Under the pieces are notes generated by a model that was given only the letters and a program-made list of their open reading frames with translations, was not told the origin of the DNA and ran no database searches. The position numbers and the translations under genes were made by a program. Shown piece by piece: positions 22,876 through 31,699 of a stretch of DNA of 64,000 nt; the first letter of the stretch is position 1, and each line of letters begins with the position of its first letter. Source of the stretch: Pseudomonas sp. (GTDB lineage: Bacteria > Pseudomonadota > Gammaproteobacteria > Pseudomonadales > Pseudomonadaceae); the NCBI RefSeq assembly GCF_030150285.1, contig NZ_JASLGE010000094.1:31076-95075 (forward strand), given 5' to 3'.

Positions 22876-23277
22876 ATGAGAAAAGTCATTGTAATGTGTT
22901 CGATGTTTATGTTGATATCAGGGTCTTTTTCCGCATTGGCGGCGGCTAAAGGGCACGAATACTCGGCCAGAATTGATGCGCAAGGTAAGGTCGAGGCACA
23001 GTCGGCGCACTGGATAGAGTCTGTTGATCACGTCAGTCAAACTAACTATGGCGCCAGTTATAAGGTTAATATTGTGCCAGGTGCGTTTCAGAAAGAACCC
23101 AAGTATTGTCATGTATCGACCTACGATAATTCAACGTATGAACATACCTTGTATGGGATTGCGAAGTTGTCGAGCAAGCCAACGCGTGAAACAGTTAATG
23201 TTATCGGTTTAATGCTTGGTCTTGATAAGCCTTCTGGCGATTCATCCATGAGTTTTTATCTGGTGTGTGGTAAGTAA
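22876..23277 (+). CDS. Orphan secreted hypothetical protein
   Basis: A 133-residue protein from ATG 22876 after TTAGGGAG. The N-terminus is a signal peptide (MRKVIVMCSMFMLISGSFSA, cleavage near ALA-A). The mature part is polar, with two cysteines (KYCHVSTYDN and the C-terminal YLVCGK) that could form one disulfide in the periplasm or outside. Base use is clearly more AT-rich than in neighbouring genes, and the conserved order dgcH-ampDh2 is interrupted here, so it looks acquired. I recognise no family. A beta-rich fold is possible from its alternating pattern. Confidence 0.65.
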   Translation: MRKVIVMCSMFMLISGSFSALAAAKGHEYSARIDAQGKVEAQSAHWIESVDHVSQTNYGASYKVNIVPGAFQKEPKYCHVSTYDNSTYEHTLYGIAKLSSKPTRETVNVIGLMLGLDKPSGDSSMSFYLVCGK

Positions 23278-23286
23278 GCGTCGCTT

Positions 23287-23307
23287 CCCTGCTCTCGTAG
23301 AGCAGGG
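23287..23307 (+). terminator. Hairpin after the orphan secreted protein
   Basis: CCCTGCTC (23287-23294) pairs perfectly with GAGCAGGG (23300-23307) around TCGTA, followed by ATTTAT. It lies 10 bases past the stop. The T-run is poor, so termination efficiency may be modest. Confidence 0.55.
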
Positions 23308-23397
23308 ATTTATACCGCAGCGAATGTCGCCCCACGATATAACTCAGCTCAGTAAGGTATGCTTGCTCGCTTACTGATACCTGTGCAGCCCATGCCT

Positions 23398-24180
23398 ATG
23401 AAATTTCCCGCCTTTATTTGTGTTCTTTTACTACTGGCCGGTTGTGCCAGTGGCCCTCGTATGGACACCAGCCACCCGTCGGTCAACCACGATAGCCGTG
23501 TGCAGTTTATCGTGCTTCATTACACCTCAACCTCGCTGGAGCGTTCGCTGGAACTACTGACCCGTGGGCCTGTGAGCAGCCATTACCTGATAGGTGACAC
23601 GCCACCGACCCTGTACAAACTGATGGATGAAAACCAGCGAGCCTGGCACGCCGGGGAAAGCCAATGGAAAGGCCGCACTTGGCTCAACTCAAGCTCCATT
23701 GGGATCGAAATCGTTAACAAAGGGTTTGAAGACACCCCGAATGGCCGGGTCTGGTACCCCTACACGGAAGGCCAGATACAGGCTTTGATTACGTTACTCA
23801 ACGATATTTCGACCCGGTACAAAATCGATCCGCAGAACATCATTGGCCACAGTGATATTGCGCCGCTGCGCAAGCTAGACCCGGGTCCGTTGTTTCCCTG
23901 GAAGCGTTTGGCTGAGGCAGGTTTTGGTGCCTGGCCAAATGCACAGAGCGTAGCCCGTGAGCAGGCGCTGTTTAACCAGGCTTTGCCCAGCGTGACATGG
24001 TTCCAGCAGCAGCTTGCGATACTGGGTTATGAAACGCCGCAGACCGGTGAGCTGGACGTTGCTACTCGCCACGTGCTGGCGGCCTTTCAGATGCACTTTC
24101 GGCCCTCACGTTTCGACGGAGTACCCGATGCTGAAAGTGCAGCCATTTTGAAAGTGCTAAACACGCAAAAGAACGGCTAG
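23398..24180 (+). CDS. N-acetylmuramoyl-L-alanine amidase, AmpDh2-like lipoprotein
   Basis: About 260 residues. The N-terminus MKFPAFICVLLLLAGCASG is a lipoprotein signal with lipobox LAGC; ATG 23392 is an alternative start. The amidase_2 (AmpD-type) zinc domain follows, with ligand His in IVLHYTSTS, substrate motif NSSSIGIEIVN and the catalytic HSDIAPLRKLDPGPLFPW. The last 70 residues form a peptidoglycan-binding domain (FQQQLAILGY and DVATRHVLAAFQMHFRP). It cleaves the bond between MurNAc and the peptide stem from the outer membrane. Synteny with PA5485 (AmpDh2) beside kinB supports the call. Confidence 0.88.
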   Translation: MKFPAFICVLLLLAGCASGPRMDTSHPSVNHDSRVQFIVLHYTSTSLERSLELLTRGPVSSHYLIGDTPPTLYKLMDENQRAWHAGESQWKGRTWLNSSSIGIEIVNKGFEDTPNGRVWYPYTEGQIQALITLLNDISTRYKIDPQNIIGHSDIAPLRKLDPGPLFPWKRLAEAGFGAWPNAQSVAREQALFNQALPSVTWFQQQLAILGYETPQTGELDVATRHVLAAFQMHFRPSRFDGVPDAESAAILKVLNTQKNG

Positions 24181-24188
24181 GCCTCGGG

Positions 24189-25979
24189 TCAAGCTAGAGG
24201 TAGCGCCATGTAAAACTGTGTGCCTTGGCCCGGGCGAGAGAACACGCCTATTCGCCCGCCATGCAGTTGCACAATCTCTTTGCACAGTGCCAGCCCAAGC
24301 CCGGCCCCGCCTTTTTTGCGCCCTACTTGTACAAAGGGTTCAAATATCCGGCCTTGCTGGCTATAGGCGATGCCTTCGCCGTTGTCTTCAACGCTGATAA
24401 TGACCCGTTCGCCATGCCGGCGGGCTTGCAGTCGGACATGCCCGTCACAGGCCGTGTGGCGCAATGCGTTGTCGAGCAGGTTATCCAACACGCGGTCCAA
24501 TTGCGCGTGATCGGCATTCAACTCAGGCAGCAACGGTTGCAAGTCGATAATCAGGTCCACCTTTTTGGCGCTGGCACGTTCCATAAAGCGGGCGCGGGCG
24601 TGCTCTAACATCATTTCCAGATTGCAGGGGCTCAGGGTCAGTTTTTGCATGCCGTTTTGATAGCGGGAAAAATTCAGCAGGTCATTGATCAACTGCATCA
24701 GCCGCTGCATTTCTTCGTTGACGGTGTTGAGCAAGTCCATCTCCCGCGATTGCGGGTCGAAGTGGGCGCGCTCCAGAAATAACCCGAATGCCATATGCAT
24801 ACCCGTGACCGGGGTGCGCAGCTCATGGGAGGCGCGCAGGACGAACTCGCTGCGTACGCGCTCGAAGGCCCGCTGCTCGGTCACGTCATGTAACACCATC
24901 ACAGCACCAAGAATAGGCCCTTTCGGTTGGCTGACCGGTGTGAGGCTATAGGTCAGCAGGCGGGTTTCCCCTCCGGCATTGACGCTCAAGTCTTCCGGTA
25001 CGCGCTCAAGGCTGCCGCCGCGTAGCACGGTCAGCAGCAATTGGTCGAGCTCCGGGCGCTGCAACGCCTCGCCCAAGGACTGGCCGAGTGAACGCTCGTC
25101 CCAACCCAGCTGACGTTGCGCGACGGGGTTCAAATGCTCTAGCCGGCCTTGATGGTCAATCATCAACAAGCCGTCATCAATGCTGTCGAGTACGGTTTGA
25201 AAACGCTGCTGGCCTGCTCGCATTTCGTCGACATTGGTTGCCTGATGCTGGCGCAAGGCTTCTGCCATGATCCCGAAGCGCCGGGTCAGCAGGTTCAACT
25301 CGGTGGCTGAAGACAGGGGTAACACCACCTCAAAATTACCTTTGCCGATGTTGTCAGCCGCTTTGGCCAATGCTTCGATCGGTGCCCCGAAACGCCGAGC
25401 GATACCGTGCGCTGTAATAAAGCCGATGGCCAGCACTGCCAGCCCCACCAGCCCCAGTAGCGCGGCGATAATCATGGCTCGGTCATGGGCAGACGATTGA
25501 GCGTTGTAGATATCGTCGAGCGCCTGACGATGCTCGACCAGCAGGCCGCTGCGTAATTGGTCGAAGCGGTCTGCAAGCTCGCTGGGATTGCTCAGGTCAA
25601 TGCTGGCGTTGTCTGTGTTACTGAGCGCTTGCAAAAACTGCTGATAATCCGCGTAGGCTTTAGCGAAACCGCTTTGCAGGTTGTTCTTGCGCTCATGCTC
25701 GATACCTTGCTCAAGCAGTTTGAAATACTCTTGGGTTGAGGCCTGCAGGGCTTTGAGGTCATTGGGGTGGCGAAGAATCAGGATTAACTGATCACCCAGG
25801 CTTTGGCGCATCTTGAGGTCCAGATCAAGGGTGATGAAGTTGTTCTTGATCAGGGCTTTTTGGGTTTTGGCCATTTGCATCACACTGACAACCCCGAGCA
25901 GCAGGCCGAGCAGCGCGACTGTAATCAGCGCTGAAATGCTTAAAAACAGTCGGGTGCGCAGTTTGATTGCCAGTTTCAT
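24189..25979 (-). CDS. kinB: Sensor histidine kinase KinB
   Basis: A 596-residue inner-membrane kinase. ATG 25979 (MKLAIKLRTRLFLSI) is preferred over the Met at 26093. Two membrane segments (about 12-34 and 165-190) bracket a periplasmic helical sensor; then HAMP (GAPIEALAKAADNIGKGNF), PAS (VLDSIDDGLLMIDHQGRLEHL), HisKA with H-box SHELRTPVTG, and HATPase (DNLLDNALRHT, DNGEGI, GAGLGLALCK). KinB phosphorylates and dephosphorylates AlgB and controls alginate and virulence in P. aeruginosa. Translated 10 bases after algB. Confidence 0.93.
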   Translation of the reverse strand: MKLAIKLRTRLFLSISALITVALLGLLLGVVSVMQMAKTQKALIKNNFITLDLDLKMRQSLGDQLILILRHPNDLKALQASTQEYFKLLEQGIEHERKNNLQSGFAKAYADYQQFLQALSNTDNASIDLSNPSELADRFDQLRSGLLVEHRQALDDIYNAQSSAHDRAMIIAALLGLVGLAVLAIGFITAHGIARRFGAPIEALAKAADNIGKGNFEVVLPLSSATELNLLTRRFGIMAEALRQHQATNVDEMRAGQQRFQTVLDSIDDGLLMIDHQGRLEHLNPVAQRQLGWDERSLGQSLGEALQRPELDQLLLTVLRGGSLERVPEDLSVNAGGETRLLTYSLTPVSQPKGPILGAVMVLHDVTEQRAFERVRSEFVLRASHELRTPVTGMHMAFGLFLERAHFDPQSREMDLLNTVNEEMQRLMQLINDLLNFSRYQNGMQKLTLSPCNLEMMLEHARARFMERASAKKVDLIIDLQPLLPELNADHAQLDRVLDNLLDNALRHTACDGHVRLQARRHGERVIISVEDNGEGIAYSQQGRIFEPFVQVGRKKGGAGLGLALCKEIVQLHGGRIGVFSRPGQGTQFYMALPLA

Positions 25980-25989
25980 CGCAGGCCAC

Positions 25990-27336
25990 TCATAGGTTGT
26001 ACTGTTTGCGTTTGCGATAAAGCGTCGAAGCATCAATGCCAAGGGTCTTTGCCGCTTGGTCCAGGGTTTCACTGGTAGCAAGTACTGCGCCAATGTGCGC
26101 TTTTTCCAGTTGATCCAGGCTCAGGGCGGCTCCTATCCGTGGTGTGTTCGGTGTGCTTTGCTCTGCCATGCCCAAGTGGCTGACTTCGACTATTTCCTGT
26201 GGGCAAATAATGCTCGCCCGTTCAACCACGTTACGTAGCTCGCGAATGTTGCCCGGCCAACGGTAGTTGGCCAGCGCTTGGCGGGCTTCCGGGCTGAAGG
26301 CTCGCGCGGGGCGGGCATACTCTTTGACGAACCGTGCCAGGAAACGGTCCGCCAAGGTCAGGATATCTTCACTGCGCTCGCGCAGAGGGGGCAGATGCAA
26401 GGTGATGACGTTCAGGCGGTAGAGTAAGTCCTCTCGAAAACGTCCGTCGCGCACCATGTCTTCGAGGTTGAGGTTGGTCGCGGCCAGAATGCGCACATCA
26501 GCCCGGCGGGTGACGGGATCGCCTACCCGCTCGTAGGCTTTGTCCTGAATAAAGCGCAGTAGTTTTGGCTGCAGTGTCAGCGGAAAATCGCCTATTTCGT
26601 CCAGGAATAAAGTTCCGCCATCGGCCTGATTGACCCGCCCCAGTGTGCTTTCGCTGGCACCGGTAAAGGCTCCCCGGGTATGGCCAAACAGTTCGCTTTC
26701 CATCAGTTCAGCGGTCAGTGACGGGCAATTAATAGTGATACAGGACTTTTTGGAGCGTTTGCTCCACCCGTGAATCGCTTGTGACAACTCGCCTTTACCC
26801 GTTCCGGATTCGCCGAGGATCAGAATATTGGCATCGGTCCCGGCGACTTGGCGGGCGGTTTCCAGTACCACCATCATGGCCGGGCTGTGGGAGTCGAGGC
26901 CGTCCTTGGGTTTGCGGGCTTCACCTTCAAGGGCTTCGAGACGGGCGGATAACTGACGAACTTCCAGTTGCTTGGCTGCGGCAAGACGCAATTGATCCGG
27001 GCTGCAGGGTTTGACCAGATAGTCTGCCGCCCCGGCCTGAATGGCATCGACCGCGGTGTCGACGGCGGAGTGGGCGGTCACGATCACCACCCGCATCCAC
27101 GGCGCTTGAATGCGCATTTGCGCCAAAACGTCCAGGCCATTGTCTTCACCCAGGCGCAAGTCCAGAAAGCACACGTCGAACACCTGGCGCTGGATCAGGG
27201 CTTCGGCTTGTGCCGCGCTGCTGGCGGTAGCAACGGCGTATCCCTCGTCTTCAAGGCAATAACGGAATGTACGCAGGATGGCGGACTCATCATCAACCAG
27301 CAGAATGCGACCCTGGTTCTCTTTGGCGGCTTCCAT
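25990..27336 (-). CDS. algB: NtrC-family response regulator AlgB
   Basis: A 448-residue regulator. Receiver domain 8-125 with acceptor Asp in VCFLDLRLGEDNG and Lys in YLVKPCSPDQL; AAA+ domain with Walker A GESGTGKGE, the sigma-54 contact loop GAFTGA and Walker B GGTLFLDEIGDF; C-terminal Fis-type helix-turn-helix (LDQAAKTLGIDASTLYRKRK). It is the partner of KinB and heads a two-gene transcript. In P. aeruginosa it promotes alginate synthesis and also works with light-sensing BphP. GAFTGA is intact, so sigma-54 activation remains possible. Confidence 0.94.
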   Translation of the reverse strand: MEAAKENQGRILLVDDESAILRTFRYCLEDEGYAVATASSAAQAEALIQRQVFDVCFLDLRLGEDNGLDVLAQMRIQAPWMRVVIVTAHSAVDTAVDAIQAGAADYLVKPCSPDQLRLAAAKQLEVRQLSARLEALEGEARKPKDGLDSHSPAMMVVLETARQVAGTDANILILGESGTGKGELSQAIHGWSKRSKKSCITINCPSLTAELMESELFGHTRGAFTGASESTLGRVNQADGGTLFLDEIGDFPLTLQPKLLRFIQDKAYERVGDPVTRRADVRILAATNLNLEDMVRDGRFREDLLYRLNVITLHLPPLRERSEDILTLADRFLARFVKEYARPARAFSPEARQALANYRWPGNIRELRNVVERASIICPQEIVEVSHLGMAEQSTPNTPRIGAALSLDQLEKAHIGAVLATSETLDQAAKTLGIDASTLYRKRKQYNL

Positions 27337-27770
27337 TTCCTGCGTTCCTTAGCGAGTGATCTTGGTTAGTGTCGGAATATTCGTGCAAGTTGCATGATTT
27401 TTACGAATGTTTCAGCGCACAGTCTGACTTTTCCGATTCTTAATTTATAAAATGTTGATTTTAAACAATTTAATGATCTGTCAGACGGCTCATTGGCACC
27501 AAAGGAGCGTTCCTTACGGGCCGTATTGAAATTTAACCTGAATGCCCGGCCATCGTCTGTCGCCGATCGTGCAGAACGCCCGACGGTTTAAAAGGCTATC
27601 GTGCAGGATGCGCGTCATCGCGATTTCTTTGATCTTATAACTATATGATTTATATAGGTTTTATTCGTTTGTGAAGCTGGCATGCGGCCTGCAACTACAG
27701 AAGTATTGAAGCGGCTAACGCCTGTAAGGGTGAGTGGCAAAAAACGATACTGAGCAGCAGGAGTTTAAGC
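27337..27770. other. Divergent regulatory region, algB and small membrane gene
   Basis: 434 bases without a gene. The half near algB is AT-rich (for example ATTTATAAAATGTTGATTTT around 27440) and should carry the algB promoter. The right half contains a further AT-rich stretch around 27630-27670 and the sigma-54 type element listed separately. No RNA gene or repeat was recognised. Confidence 0.5.
27678..27693 (+). promoter_or_regulatory. Sigma-54 (-24/-12) promoter candidate
   Basis: TGGCATGCGGCCTGCA matches the RpoN consensus TGGCACR-N4-TTGCW at all but two positions and keeps the invariant GG and GC exactly 10 bases apart. It lies 77 bases before the ATG at 27771, on the same strand, and next to the gene for AlgB, an NtrC-family activator with an intact GAFTGA loop. 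Confidence 0.6.
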
Positions 27771-28055
27771 ATGAATCGTCAAGGATTAGCCAGCATGCAT
27801 GTTTCCCCACTGCACCTGCAGCAAGGCGTGATGGCCATGCTTGCGCTTCTAGTGACGTTGATTGCAGGCCAGCAGTGGGCCCGGTGGGAGCAGGTACAGC
27901 CCCCTGCCCCGCAGGTCATGCGCTCAGTCGTCGTGCACCATCCTTTTAGCGCGTTCAAGTCAGCGTCGCAGGTGAGCGGCCACTACGACCGCGTCGCTGA
28001 TGGGGAAACGCGAACGGCAGATTCGCAACCTGTGCCGCAAAGCTGGGTGTTTTAA
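27771..28055 (+). CDS. Small single-span membrane protein, unknown function
   Basis: A 94-residue protein preceded by AGCAGGAG. One hydrophobic segment (GVMAMLALLVTLIAG, about residues 19-33) is followed by a hydrophilic tail ending SQPVPQSWVF, so the tail is probably periplasmic. I recognise no domain. It lies next to algB as PA5482 does in P. aeruginosa, but I cannot confirm homology. The sigma-54 type promoter just upstream suggests nitrogen, carbon or AlgB-like control. Confidence 0.7.
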   Translation: MNRQGLASMHVSPLHLQQGVMAMLALLVTLIAGQQWARWEQVQPPAPQVMRSVVVHHPFSAFKSASQVSGHYDRVADGETRTADSQPVPQSWVF

Positions 28056-28140
28056 CGCTTCACACGTTTGATGCCCTGACGCGGCTTCCAATCGCATGAC
28101 CGGCATCTCACTTTTTCGCACCGTAATAAGGAGAGACACC

Positions 28141-28302
28141 ATGTTAAGTTGGGCAATTACCTTTCTGATTATCGCCATCATCGCAGCTGTTCTGGGTTTT
28201 GGTGGTATTGCGGGCACCGCGACCGGTATCGCCAAGATTCTCTTTGTTGTGTTTTTGGTGATGTTCGTTGTGTCGTTCATTTTTGGTCGTCGAGGGCGCT
28301 AG
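28141..28302 (+). CDS. DUF1328 (YtjA) small membrane protein
   Basis: A 53-residue protein made of two hydrophobic helices (WAITFLIIAIIAAVLGFGGI and IAKILFVVFLVMFVVSFIF) ending in basic FGRRGR. This is the DUF1328/YtjA family, found widely and often stress-induced, with no known activity. ATG 28141 follows AAGGAGAG; the frame extends back to 28096 without a better start. A stable hairpin region lies downstream. Confidence 0.92.
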   Translation: MLSWAITFLIIAIIAAVLGFGGIAGTATGIAKILFVVFLVMFVVSFIFGRRGR

Positions 28303-28335
28303 GCGCATTTTCGGCATACATCCAGCCTCTCAGGA

Positions 28336-28396
28336 CTGCTCGCGATTGAGCCAACGCCAAAGGAGTGGCGTTGCGTGTTGACTCAATCGCGAGCAG
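28336..28396. other. Long nested inverted repeat
   Basis: CTGCTCGCGATTGAG (28336-28350) and CTCAATCGCGAGCAG (28382-28396) are perfect complements over 15 bases. Inside them CAACGCCA (28352-28359) pairs with TGGCGTTG (28366-28373). The outer arm contains the REP-type word CTCGCGA, so this may be a diverged REPIN, or a 3' structure of the DUF1328 mRNA. Confidence 0.6.
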
Positions 28397-28445
28397 GTCC
28401 GTTATGTCAGGTCTGAAAAAGCGTTTGGACACGCGCGTCAGGAAT

Positions 28446-28476
28446 AAAAAAGCCAAGGGTTAGCCTTGGCTTTTTT
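28446..28476. terminator. Bidirectional-looking intrinsic terminator
   Basis: AAAAAAGCCAAGG (28446-28458) pairs with CCTTGGCTTTTTT (28464-28476) around GTTAG. Six T follow the stem on the plus strand and six on the minus strand. It closes the algB-adjacent small gene group. Confidence 0.85.
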
Positions 28477-28969
28477 GCGTTTACGAGTCAGGTCTTTCAC
28501 CCGTAACACCCTATCGTGACTGAATTTTTAACGAGCATGTGGCTTGAGAGGCCTCTGAGAGCGTCGACCGTATATCGACAAAACCACAAAATCTTTTCTT
28601 CATTAATTCCGATTTATATTGTCGGATTTTTCCTCGGTGCGGAGTGGTTCTCTTCCATTTGAGGAGGAGCAAAAATACCTTGAAATAGCCGGCTGACGGC
28701 GCTTATGTCGTCTATTCTGAAGTCAATCCCATGTGGGTTGAGGGCGTCTTGTCGGACAAAACTCATGCCGATTCGGCATAGGGTAGGCGTTTACGGCATT
28801 AGACGGTTACGCCTTGCATGGGAATAGTTGCGCCTTTTTTCGCCTGCCAAAGAGCCTGTATGGCTTGATTTGGGCGACCTTCTACGGGGGTTCAGGTCGG
28901 GTGTTTTTGCGCTCTTTGGCGCTTTAGTCCGAGCCTGTGCCCGAGTCCACTTGAAGTAAGGGTAATGAC
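28477..28969. other. gltP leader and promoter region
   Basis: About 490 bases between the terminator and gltP. It is AT-rich near 28590-28680 and holds no gene-like frame on either strand. No hairpin followed by T, riboswitch or clear operator was recognised. A long 5' leader for gltP is possible. Confidence 0.4.
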
Positions 28970-30289
28970 ATGAAGAAGGCAAAACTTAGCCTCGCCTGGC
29001 AGATCCTAATCGGTCTGGTTCTGGGTATTGCAATCGGCGCACTGCTCAACCATTTCAGTGCTGAAAAGGCCTGGTGGATCAGTAACGTTCTGCAACCTGC
29101 TGGCGATATCTTTATCCGTCTGATCAAGATGATCGTAATCCCAATCGTGATTTCATCACTGGTTGTCGGGATTGCAGGCGTGGGAGATGCGAAGAAGCTC
29201 GGTCGCATCGGTCTAAAAACAATTATCTACTTCGAGGTGGTGACCACCATCGCGATTCTGGTCGGGCTGGTACTCGCTAACGTGTTCCACCCGGGTGCCG
29301 GCATCGACATGAGTACGCTGGGCACGGTCGATATTTCCAAATATGAGGCCACCGCTGCAGAAGTTCAGCATGAGCATGCGTTCATCGAAACCATCCTCAA
29401 CCTGATCCCTTCCAACATCTTTGCGTCCATGGCTCGCGGCGAAATGCTGCCGATCATCTTCTTCTCGGTGTTGTTTGGTCTCGGCTTGTCGAGCCTGAAT
29501 GCCGAATTGCGCGACCCGCTGGTGAAAACCTTCCAGGGCGTGTCCGAGTCGATGTTCAAAGTCACTCACATGATCATGAACTACGCGCCTATCGGTGTGT
29601 TTGCGCTGATCGCCGTGACCGTCGCCAACTTCGGCTTCGCCTCGCTGGTACCCTTGGCCAAGCTGGTGGTGCTGGTTTACGCCGCCATTCTGTTCTTTGC
29701 CTTTGCCGTACTGGGCCTGATCGCCAAGCTGTTTGGCTTCTCGGTGATCAAGCTGATGCGCATCTTCAAGGATGAACTGGTACTGGCTTACTCCACTGCC
29801 AGCTCCGAAACCGTGTTGCCGCGCGTGATCGAGAAGATGGAAGCCTACGGTTGCCCGAAAGCGATTTGCAGCTTTGTGGTACCGACCGGTTACTCGTTCA
29901 ACCTCGATGGTTCGACCCTGTACCAGAGCATCGCGGCGATCTTTATTGCCCAGCTGTACGGCATTGACCTGTCCATCAGCCAGCAACTGTTGCTGGTATT
30001 GACCCTGATGGTCACCTCCAAAGGTATCGCCGGTGTACCGGGCGTGTCCTTCGTGGTGCTGCTGGCTACCTTGGGCAGTGTGGGCATCCCGCTGGAAGGC
30101 CTGGCCTTCATTGCCGGTGTTGACCGTGTGATGGACATGGCGCGTACCGCCCTGAACGTGATCGGTAACGCCCTGGCGGTACTGGTGATTTCGCGCTGGG
30201 AAGGCATGTACGACGATGCCAAGGGCGAGCGCTACTGGAACTCGCTGCCGCACTGGCGCAGCAAGGAAGCCCTGCCTAAAGGCGAATAA
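28970..30289 (+). CDS. gltP: Glutamate/aspartate:proton symporter GltP
   Basis: A 439-residue dicarboxylate/amino acid:cation symporter (DAACS). Eight hydrophobic segments and two hairpins; family signatures include IRLIKMIVIPIVISSLVVGI near residue 46, the SSETVLPRV hairpin tip, VVPTGYSFNLDGSTLYQS and the C-terminal AGVDRVMDMARTALNVIGN, where Arg/Asp bind the substrate. Matches PA5479. GGGTAATGAC context precedes the ATG. A strong terminator follows. Confidence 0.93.
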   Translation: MKKAKLSLAWQILIGLVLGIAIGALLNHFSAEKAWWISNVLQPAGDIFIRLIKMIVIPIVISSLVVGIAGVGDAKKLGRIGLKTIIYFEVVTTIAILVGLVLANVFHPGAGIDMSTLGTVDISKYEATAAEVQHEHAFIETILNLIPSNIFASMARGEMLPIIFFSVLFGLGLSSLNAELRDPLVKTFQGVSESMFKVTHMIMNYAPIGVFALIAVTVANFGFASLVPLAKLVVLVYAAILFFAFAVLGLIAKLFGFSVIKLMRIFKDELVLAYSTASSETVLPRVIEKMEAYGCPKAICSFVVPTGYSFNLDGSTLYQSIAAIFIAQLYGIDLSISQQLLLVLTLMVTSKGIAGVPGVSFVVLLATLGSVGIPLEGLAFIAGVDRVMDMARTALNVIGNALAVLVISRWEGMYDDAKGERYWNSLPHWRSKEALPKGE

Positions 30290-30316
30290 TCGCCGCAGAT
30301 TGCATCCTGTTCTGAC

Positions 30317-30350
30317 AAACCCCGGCCCTGTCCGGGGTTTGTTGTTTTTG
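30317..30350 (+). terminator. Intrinsic terminator after gltP
   Basis: AAACCCCGG (30317-30325) pairs perfectly with CCGGGGTTT (30332-30340), followed by GTTGTTTTT. It ends 62 bases before the next gene. Confidence 0.8.
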
Positions 30351-30396
30351 GGCGATGGCCGCTATCATTCGCCGCATCTTTGAGGAGTACATCCCG

Positions 30397-31626
30397 ATGC
30401 TTAACGGCCTTTGGCTCAGCTTTTTCGTTGTCGCCACCGTGTCGGCATTTGCCCAGTGGCTGGTGGGCGGTAATGCCGGGATTTTTGCGGCGATTGTTGA
30501 AAGCATCTTTGCGATGGCCAAGCTGTCGGTCGAGGTCATGATCCTGCTGTTCGGCACCCTGACCTTGTGGCTGGGCTTTCTGCGCATTGCGGAAAAAGCC
30601 GGCATCGTTGATTGGTGCGGCAAGGCGCTGGGCCCTCTGTTTACGCGGCTGATGCCTGAAGTACCGCCCGGTCACCCGGCGCTGGGGCTTATCACCCTTA
30701 ACTTCGCCGCCAACGGTCTGGGCCTGGACAACGCCGCTACGCCCATAGGCCTGAAAGCCATGCGCTCGCTGCAAGAACTCAACCCGAGCCCCACCAGCGC
30801 CAGTAATGCGCAAATCCTGTTTTTGGTATTGAACGCGTCTTCTCTGACGCTGCTGCCGGTGACGATCTTTATGTACCGCGCCCAGCAGGGTGCGGCAGAC
30901 CCGACGCTGGTGTTCCTGCCGATCCTGCTGGCGACCAGCGCCTCGACCCTTGCCGGCCTGCTCTCGGTGGCCGTGATGCAGCGTTTGCGGTTGTGGGACC
31001 CTGTAGTGCTGGCGTATTTGATACCGGGTGCCCTGATCCTGGGCGGTTTCATGGCGCTACTGGCCGGTTTGTCGGCCACGGCGTTGGCCAGTTTGTCGTC
31101 GATCATGGGCAACCTGACCTTATTCGGGTTGATCATGCTCTTTCTGGTGATCGGGGCGCTGCGCAAGGTCAAGGTCTACGAAGCGTTTGTCGAAGGTGCC
31201 AAAGAAGGTTTCGACGTCGCCAAGAACCTGCTGCCTTATCTGGTCGCGATGCTGTGTGCGGTAGGGGTGTTACGGGCTTCGGGCGCGCTGGACTTCGGCC
31301 TTGACGGAATACGCCACACGGTTGAGTGGCTGGGCTGGGACACGCGCTTTGTGGATGCATTGCCGACGGCGATGGTCAAACCGTTCTCTGGCAGTGCGGC
31401 CCGAGCCCTGTTGATTGAAACCATGCAAAACCAGGGCGTGGACAGCTTCCCGGCGCTGGTGGCCGCGACGGTGCAGGGCAGCACCGAAACCACGTTCTAC
31501 GTGTTGGCGGTGTACTTCGGTGCCGTCGGTATTCAGCGGGCCCGGCATGCCGTGGGCTGCGCCTTGCTGGCCGAGTTCACCGGTGTTGTGGCAGCCATCG
31601 GCGTGTGCTACTGGTTCTTCGGCTAA
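30397..31626 (+). CDS. Nucleoside recognition (Gate) domain membrane protein, SpmA-SpmB-like
   Basis: A 409-residue polytopic protein. ATG 30397 follows TGAGGAG; the frame extends back to 30355 without a better start. Two Gate (nucleoside-recognition) domains: the first around GFLRIAEKAGIVDWCGKALG and LITLNFAANGLGLDNAATP, the second in the C-terminal half (AKEGFDVAKNLLPYLVAML, VKPFSGSAARALLIETM, QGSTETTFYVLAVYFG). This is the fused form of the Bacillus SpmA and SpmB proteins, common in non-spore-formers. A transport role is inferred; the substrate is unknown. It may be read from its own promoter since a terminator precedes it. Confidence 0.85.
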   Translation: MLNGLWLSFFVVATVSAFAQWLVGGNAGIFAAIVESIFAMAKLSVEVMILLFGTLTLWLGFLRIAEKAGIVDWCGKALGPLFTRLMPEVPPGHPALGLITLNFAANGLGLDNAATPIGLKAMRSLQELNPSPTSASNAQILFLVLNASSLTLLPVTIFMYRAQQGAADPTLVFLPILLATSASTLAGLLSVAVMQRLRLWDPVVLAYLIPGALILGGFMALLAGLSATALASLSSIMGNLTLFGLIMLFLVIGALRKVKVYEAFVEGAKEGFDVAKNLLPYLVAMLCAVGVLRASGALDFGLDGIRHTVEWLGWDTRFVDALPTAMVKPFSGSAARALLIETMQNQGVDSFPALVAATVQGSTETTFYVLAVYFGAVGIQRARHAVGCALLAEFTGVVAAIGVCYWFFG

Positions 31627-31699
31627 CCTGTACCCCGAGGGCGCACGATCGGTTGTTATCTTTAAAAGGCGCGGCGCACCCGCCTCCGCGCCTCGGGGC

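Noticed and set aside
29213..30253. 346-residue open frame antisense to gltP
   Set aside because: His/Gln-rich shadow translation; GltP is complete in the other strand.
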